A DNA stretch of 64,000 nucleotides from Cyathus striatus (taxonomy: Eukaryota > Basidiomycota > Agaricomycetes > Agaricales > Nidulariaceae): assembly GCA_025738555.1 (NCBI GenBank), contig JAOVFP010000004.1, forward strand, positions 496,001 to 560,000. The letters run 5' to 3'. The notes beneath the pieces were generated by a model. It worked only from the letters and a program-made list of their open reading frames with translations. It was not told where the DNA came from and did no database searches. Below, one piece after another: positions 57,931 through 64,000 of this stretch; position 1 is the stretch's first letter; every line of letters begins with the position of its first letter. The translations under genes were made by a program, and so were the position numbers.

Positions 57931-60900
57931 AGTAGACTGATTGTTGAATACCGTAGATGGGTTTCAATCGAGCTGTTGTATATCTTTGAAGAACATACAT
58001 GAATTTATAGTAGTTCAGTCTTCAATAAAATATATAGAACTCGGTGTAATTTCATGTTTGATCCCCCGAGAGGATATTTTTAATGTCTTTCCTGTCAACA
58101 CATGATTGCTTTACCAAGTTCTTACACTGTCTACATCAATTTAAAATTGAATTTTCACTGTTTGGAGCTCATGGATCTACCCTTTTAGGGTTCCATGTAC
58201 TATCTTGGAAGTTTTATTGACACGATCTCGAGAAAAGATCAAGAGTCATGATGTAAATTCTTTACATAGTGTGCCACTTCCAGTAACGTAGATCTTCGCC
58301 CACGTTCTGTTCCCGACAAGTTCCCGACGTGATTCTACAACTTAGCTCACAACTTGAAGACAAAGTAACTCAACGTATCCCCTGCTAATATCACCTTCAT
58401 ATTCGTCCCGAGTACCGGGAGATAGGTATATTAACTATGCGACGTGTGTAAGATAGGCCTCATACAGATTCGACCACCCCACGTGATAAAAGCGTTACAG
58501 CGTGTGATAAAACAACTCGAGAAGCGCCGACTGCGTCGGCGTATACCTTGCTTGGCCGTTACTTACATGTTTACACAATTTACAGGTTATAAAGTACGCG
58601 AGACAAGTTACTTTACAATTTTACAAATAATATAGCCATATGGTTGAATATAATTTTTTGCGGTTGGTCAAATAGGAGTGTCGAAAGCTTGTTTACAAGT
58701 TGAGGTATAACGATAGTTACAAGTTACAGTTTCGTTATTGCGTGTTTTAAGAAACCATGTGTCCTGTAGAGATCAACAGTGATCAAGTTACCGTGTATTT
58801 ATTTCATATGCTGGAAACTCATTCACTGGGTGGGTTTTGAACATTGGCCTGATTTCATCAATTGTGGCGTCGGAATCTACTGTCCGTACGTGTTCATCTT
58901 AGTACACTCCCTTACACTTCACTTACACGTCTACAATTGACATGATCGTAAGTCGTCTGCTGTTATTAGTTGCACTTCAGGGAATTTGCCTTTTACCATC
59001 TTCCAGCTTGCTCTTGCAAAAGTAGAAACAGAACACGACGCAATTGTAATTTGTAGAGCCACTTGCATTCTATCAGAATATCTCGCCATCTAAGGAACTT
59101 TGTGATGCATCCAACGAAGCCGAGTCCCTCATACGTCTCAATGTCTACCAGGTGAAGGTGAATGTTAAGAAGAATATTAGAGTCCAGACAGTGGGACAAG
59201 CTATCTTCCGAGGACCAGTACCCTGAGAAAAATGACGGTCACGTCACGCACACGGAAAAAGGCTTCATTTTGGGTCCCAGAAACCTTGCCAAGCAAGGTG
59301 ATAATTTGGAATCTACTTTCTCTAGACTCAACGGATTGTATACTCATAACTACCAATTGTTTTAAATATATGTCTGAAGAACATTACGTTTCCTATTTCA
59401 AAATAACGAAAATTGAGAGTACAGACCCCAAATTACCATTTCTGTCCCATTATAGAAGGTGAAAGGTTGGTACACCTTGAAATAGTCTTTTTTAAATTGC
59501 TTTCCGTAAACTCACTGTATTACAACCACATAATTACCAATTGTGTAAAATATTAAACTAAATAACATGTAGTTATATGAAGCTAAAATATTGAGAACTG
59601 ATGGAGTAGACCTCGAATTACTGGCTGTCACGCACAATTAAAGGTCAGATAAGATTAATATTGGTGCCCAGGGGTACCACTAGTGCAAAGGTTGACCAAG
59701 AAACTTTGAAGTGGCACTCGCAAACGAAATGAGTCTAATTTATTGCATTGACACAATGCTGCCACTTTCCAACAAAAATAAACGACTCAGAGACAACTTG
59801 TGGGGATCAAGGAAGCAAAGACACATTGATTTGGAAGAATCTGATACTGAGAACCAAAATGAGATAGTGAAGTATTGTAGTTTAGTTAGTACATTACATA
59901 TACATCAGGAAAAAATGACAAGGTGATGTAGTGTTCCATAGTCTGTATAGTAGCCATAGTCAGCTAGACAAGTCCCCAATACTTAGATTCACATAGTCAC
60001 CTGCCCTCCTATCATAGATCGGGATAGACCATATAGCCAAGGTGGCTATCTCGGTAGATCCACAAGGCCATGTGGGTTGAAATATAGCAACACTTGTCTA
60101 TCGTGCTATGGAGATATATAGACAAGGATAGACCACCTCCGATCAATGCTATTCCATATTTGCATTTCGCAATAACACATACACCCAGCTAAAAAATGAA
60201 TAATAAAATCAAATATATTAGGGTAGTAGTACTTATACAGGAGGTAACTACGTAGTAGGTACAGGAACAATTACCACCTGCCCATGAGCAACCTCACTAG
60301 TACTAACTCATGAAAGATATATCAAGGTAGTGCTGGCGGTTATTCACAGTGCAGGATACATTCAAGAGGCATATAGAGGACACAGGAGAAGGGAATGGGG
60401 TCAAAGCATCTTTGATACAGGTGGAAAAAGTGAAGTGTTGGTGTTCATGCAGCTCATACAGCATTGATGGAGAACATGAGGATCTTGAGGAAGGTATCAG
60501 AGAGGGACATGCCAGAGGTGAGCTACGCACAGGGAACCAGAAGCATGAGGTTGTTTCACAGTGCAAGAGGAGGTGAAGGTATGGAGGATTGATGACATAG
60601 GCTGGACAGAGGAGGGGGATTTGAGGAAGGTGCCGAAGAGGGAGAGGCCCTTAGAGGGAGAGGTAGGCATTTAGAATGTAGTCTGCAATTGATACAAGTT
60701 AGCAAAAGAAACATAAAGCATATGAAAGCAAACTTACAAGTTTTCCACTTGCAATAGTCATCCTGTCAGTGTGAAGAACGTAAGACAGAGGGTGAAACTG
60801 AAGGTCGAAGTCACTCACATTAGAAACATCCTATACTATGATCGTGAAATCTGAGAATGATGTTCTGAAAGTTGAGATGAAGCCAGAGAAGAGAAGTGAA

Positions 60901-61735
60901 GAGAGGGGAGGGAGAGGCAGGGAGACAGGATAATGGTGGATGCGAAATAAGAGCAGGTGTCAAAAATCTGAAGGGCTAAACCGGAACGAGTGAACAAACA
61001 AAGCAAAATTGATCGATGCGGTCATGTGACACAAAATCTGCGCAGTTCGCATAAGTTCAACTTTAAAGTTCCACATGCAACAGTAGACAGCCTCCAACCT
61101 CTCAGCTCCCACTCAAAGCTTTCCACCCGTGTGCTCAACCATTCGCTCTCCTTTATTTTAGAATAGAGCATAATGATATATAACAAACATGTAATACATA
61201 CATAGTATATAGTGTACAATATATAATCTATAGACTACTATGCAGGTACATCTATTGAACACATAGTTAATGCAGTCTCTGTAACTTTCACGTAAGTCTC
61301 TACCAATCTCTGTACATCTCACCAAATCTATTTAGAGCTCTGGAACTCCCTTAATGTCTATAGTGTGCTATACCGACTATGCAAAGCAGTAGTATATATG
61401 GCCCAGATCAATGCCGGCTACAGGTCTTGGCACTCGATTACACAACCGGATCCATGTTTCGTGATGTACTAATGAAAAGCATTAGAGTAATAATGAAAAA
61501 CAGAAGAAACAACGAACAAGCAGCACATTCTCAAATATTATAACAAATGGTGCTTCATTTGCTACAAATCTTCGACCTACAAAGAGACCATCTCAACCTG
61601 TTTGCGAGACTTTGACACCAAAGCTGACATTGAGTCCAGATTTCAACCATTCAGATACTTCCTCCAGAATGGAAAAAAGAGTTGGTGGAGAACAAGGTGA
61701 CTCATTACAATGGAATGATAGGATTCTGAGTTGGT
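57931..61735. other. Gene-poor region, no supported gene
   Basis: Scattered short frames (58444-58635, 58993-59199, 59162-59462, 59711-59926, 60303-60576) show no domain. A single TTGGTACACCTTGAAATAG at about 59467 matches the motif of the nested element at 27371 and may be a leftover. No TIR pair or tRNA was recognised. Confidence 0.4.
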
Positions 61736-62745
61736 TAAGATAGCAGTCACAATGTTCCAGCACCCTTACATAATACAAACTTGACCTCAACTCAATCCCG
61801 AAATACCTCCCTCAACATTTATTTTCGCACAAATCTGATTCCAAGAAGTTATTCTGTAGTGTATTTAAAGTAGAATGTTCAAAAAAGAAATTGAAAAAAA
61901 AGTAAATTGACTTCAGAATTTTGACGACAGTATTTTTAAATAAAAGTTGTTCAGAATGCTTTATTATTACACTGCAGATAGGTTGGAAGCCTCTTCGGAT
62001 TTTTGTCCCCTAACATTTTGCGGCTTATATAATCAAGTCATGTGACTTTTCAGGTGACAGCAACCACCTTATGTGAACAAAAACAAGAGGATATCGACAT
62101 TAAAAACATGTGTAGACATCCCAAAATCACAATAAACCACCTATTAAACTTGAAGAATGGTTCTAGGAAACCAAAAGATCAATCTTGTAGCAGGACATCA
62201 GGGAAGCTGCAGGCCACTGTGGAGATCACAGACAGTGAAGATGGCAAGTGCATGCTAGGATATGGTGTGAGTACCACTTCAGAAGCTTAATTACTTCAAA
62301 GAAACAGTTTCTGACAATATTGACTCATTGGACTCTGAAGAATTGGATCCATGTCTTGATGACATCCCACAACTTCAAATTTTTTGGTACACATAATACA
62401 TAACAATAGCTCTCAACCTTACATATATAATTTTAGTTATGCCAATCACTCAGCACATGTCATCGGCATATATAATCAGGGTCTAAGGCAGCATGGGTGA
62501 ACAGAAGATACTTCTTCAAGAAATATCAGCTAATCTTAAGAGTGAATGAATATCAATAATATATTTCTAATCTTTGTAATACCAATATTAGTTATCTCAC
62601 AAAAAATCCATACTCCATAGAGCTCTTCTGAGCTGATTCCTAGCACATAATTTTTTGGATTTTTCTGAACCCGACATTTTGTGCCTCTTGGCGCTTACAT
62701 AATCAGCTTATGTAAGGGTGCTGGAACATTGTGACTGCTATCTTA
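61736..62745. mobile_element. Inverted-repeat element flanked by TA
   Basis: An exact 38-bp inverted repeat lies at 61736-61773 and 62708-62745 (TAAGATAGCAGTCACAATGT at the outer left end). Read as an element, each end carries TA outside AGATAGCAGTCACAATGTTC, as for Tc1/mariner-type insertions. About 1 kb long, it has no recognisable transposase; the frame at 62042-62290 is unassigned. The alternative reading, two elements facing each other with ends TAAGGGTGCTGG, is possible because a DDE transposase lies just to the right. Confidence 0.65.
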
Positions 62746-63169
62746 CTGTGGTATTTTCTTTGCTGATTAGCATGTCAAGCAAGTGTCAAATTGTATATCA
62801 AGGGTTCTATTAAGCGTGTGTACAGTGTCGATAAGAAGTGGATTACAATATAGTCTGCGACAAGCAAAACCTGCTAATTTTTTGAGCAAACTTAAGTGAA
62901 TTTTTCAGCAATGACAAATAAGTTTTAAACTCCGAAAACTGTCGGAATAGCATAGTTATGATGTATTAATTAAGATTCCACAAGCCAATTTTTCGATTTC
63001 TGATTTTTTAATTTTTTGACCCAAAAATTTGGCACTTGGCCATAAAAAATAGTATAAATCACCGAAAATGTATTTTTAGCATCCTTTCATTGACTGTGAT
63101 ATGATTCTGCAAAAATATAAGCCCCTGGATCACCTCAATGGGCACCAAAAATTCATCTTTCTAACCACC

Positions 63170-63797
63170 ATGCCCAGAGGTCAACCAAAGAAAAAGAGCT
63201 GAAATACAAGTGGACTTCACAATAATCAACCAAGAACTAATCTTCAAAGGTCCTCCCCACCACCTGTCACTAATACATCCTCCCCAGAGCCCAATACAAG
63301 TCCTGAAAATGTGATCAGTGATGTTTGTCCTTTTGAAAGTAAAGATTGTTGCATGGCCTGTCTCCTTAGCCAGCAAGATGATTTTGTCAACCAGAAGTCA
63401 ATGCTTGAAATATTAATCACCAATGCTGGACATGTTTGTGTGTTTCTGCCAAAATTTCATTGTGAATTGAATCCAATAGAAATGGTATGTATATTTTCTA
63501 TTATAATTCAAGTCTAAATTATTCAATACATTTTAACAGTACTGGGGGTGGGTAAAATATTGGTTTTGTGAAGAAGAGAAAAGAACATTTCAAGATGCAA
63601 AAAATGCAGTTATGAAATACTTAGATGCTTGTCCTCTGGATGTTATTCACCATTTTATTAACTGAACATGGCAATTCATGAGTGCTTATAGGCATGGTTT
63701 AACAGGTGAAGCAGCAGAATGGGCTGTGAGAAAGCAGCACCAACACTGTGAAGCCTCCAATCGGGCCATGATGGCACTTGAAGCTATTTCATTCTAA
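63170..63797 (+). pseudogene. DDE transposase, decayed C-terminal part
   Basis: From about 63330 the frame reads CCMACLLSQQDDF ... AGHVCVFLPKFHCELNPIEM; then, after a 54-nt intron (about 63485-63538), YWGWVKYWFC, ACPLDVIHHFIN, a TGA stop (63662), TWQFMSAYRHGLTGEAAEWA and MMALEAISF-stop. This order (KFHCELNPIEMYWGW, the third catalytic acid; RFINRSWRFMSAYR) is characteristic of an abundant class of basidiomycete DDE transposases. A possible first exon (MPRGQPKKKS at 63170) ends in a stop and the regions with the first two catalytic acids are missing. Inactive. The remaining 200 bp of the window show nothing further. Confidence 0.75.
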
Positions 63798-64000
63798 AAT
63801 AGGTCATGTAACATGTTGATTTTTTTGCCAAAAAATTTGGCAAACCTATTTTATCATGGGAATTTCTTAAAAACATCATTTTTGTATGTATTTTGACTTT
63901 CTGAATCTGAATCTGTAATTAGTTTGTCCTAAAAAATTCATTTTTGTACTGTAATAAAATTGGTGGACTTTGCTTGTCATGGACTGTAGTACAATTACTA

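Noticed and set aside
57339..58002. Plus-strand frames
   Set aside because: Antisense to the spliced secreted protein gene, which has a signal peptide and consistent splice sites.
62042..62290. 82-residue frame as the start of the downstream transposase
   Set aside because: It lies inside the inverted-repeat element, is separated from the DDE region by stops and a TIR, and does not resemble the N-terminus of that transposase class as I know it.

Overview
The window looks like a repeat-rich stretch of a basidiomycete (most likely Agaricomycete) nuclear genome. Genes are split by many 45-65 nt GT-AG introns, so few long open frames exist. The recognisable families (ExxR/FxxGxRxCxG cytochrome P450s, GT15 mannosyltransferases, a SUR7/PalI protein, an HMG-box factor, an F-box/LRR gene, a DUF6533-type membrane protein) all fit that group. 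The organism itself was not identified.

Layout. 1-8.4 kb: a tandem pair of P450 genes (A, B) on a ~4 kb duplication. 9.5-13.5 kb: a GT15 gene (minus) with its duplicated flank. 14.2-15.7 kb: the 3' end of a lost P450, broken by a Tc1/mariner-type element and then by a solo LTR. 18.3-23.9 kb: a 5.5 kb terminal-inverted-repeat element holding a decayed Pif1/Helitron-type helicase. 24.6-26.8 kb: a third P450 (C). 27.0-29.3 kb: a Mutator-like non-autonomous element with a second element nested inside. 29.8-31.8 kb: a divergent-strand pair of PalI-like and secreted LPMO-like genes. 35.8-36.7 kb: an HMG-box gene. 37.7-43.4 kb: tRNA-Asp-like sequences, another TIR element, fragments of duplicated genes and a two-exon gene for a repeat protein here called NIAG. 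44.1-45.6 kb: a second GT15 gene, inverted relative to the first. 48-51.4 kb: a damaged F-box/LRR gene and a DUF6533-type gene. 52.8-57.9 kb: more tRNA-like sequences, dispersed repeats and a spliced small secreted protein gene. 58-64 kb: no intact gene; a TA-flanked inverted-repeat element and a decayed DDE transposase.

How it fits together. Segmental duplication and transposition dominate. The three P450s share coding introns and a promoter with a TATA box 37-50 bp before the ATG, so they are probably co-regulated oxidation enzymes, substrate unknown. The two GT15 genes are intact inverted duplicates. Two dispersed blocks ('R', the GT15 3' flank and beyond; 'S', a tRNA-like plus TATA-containing segment) recur across 50 kb. 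The most unusual signals are three elements that share 5'-TATG ends and exact 6-bp target duplications, and the NIAG protein with two internal repeats plus a truncated paralogue. All gene models were spliced by eye; none was checked against a database.
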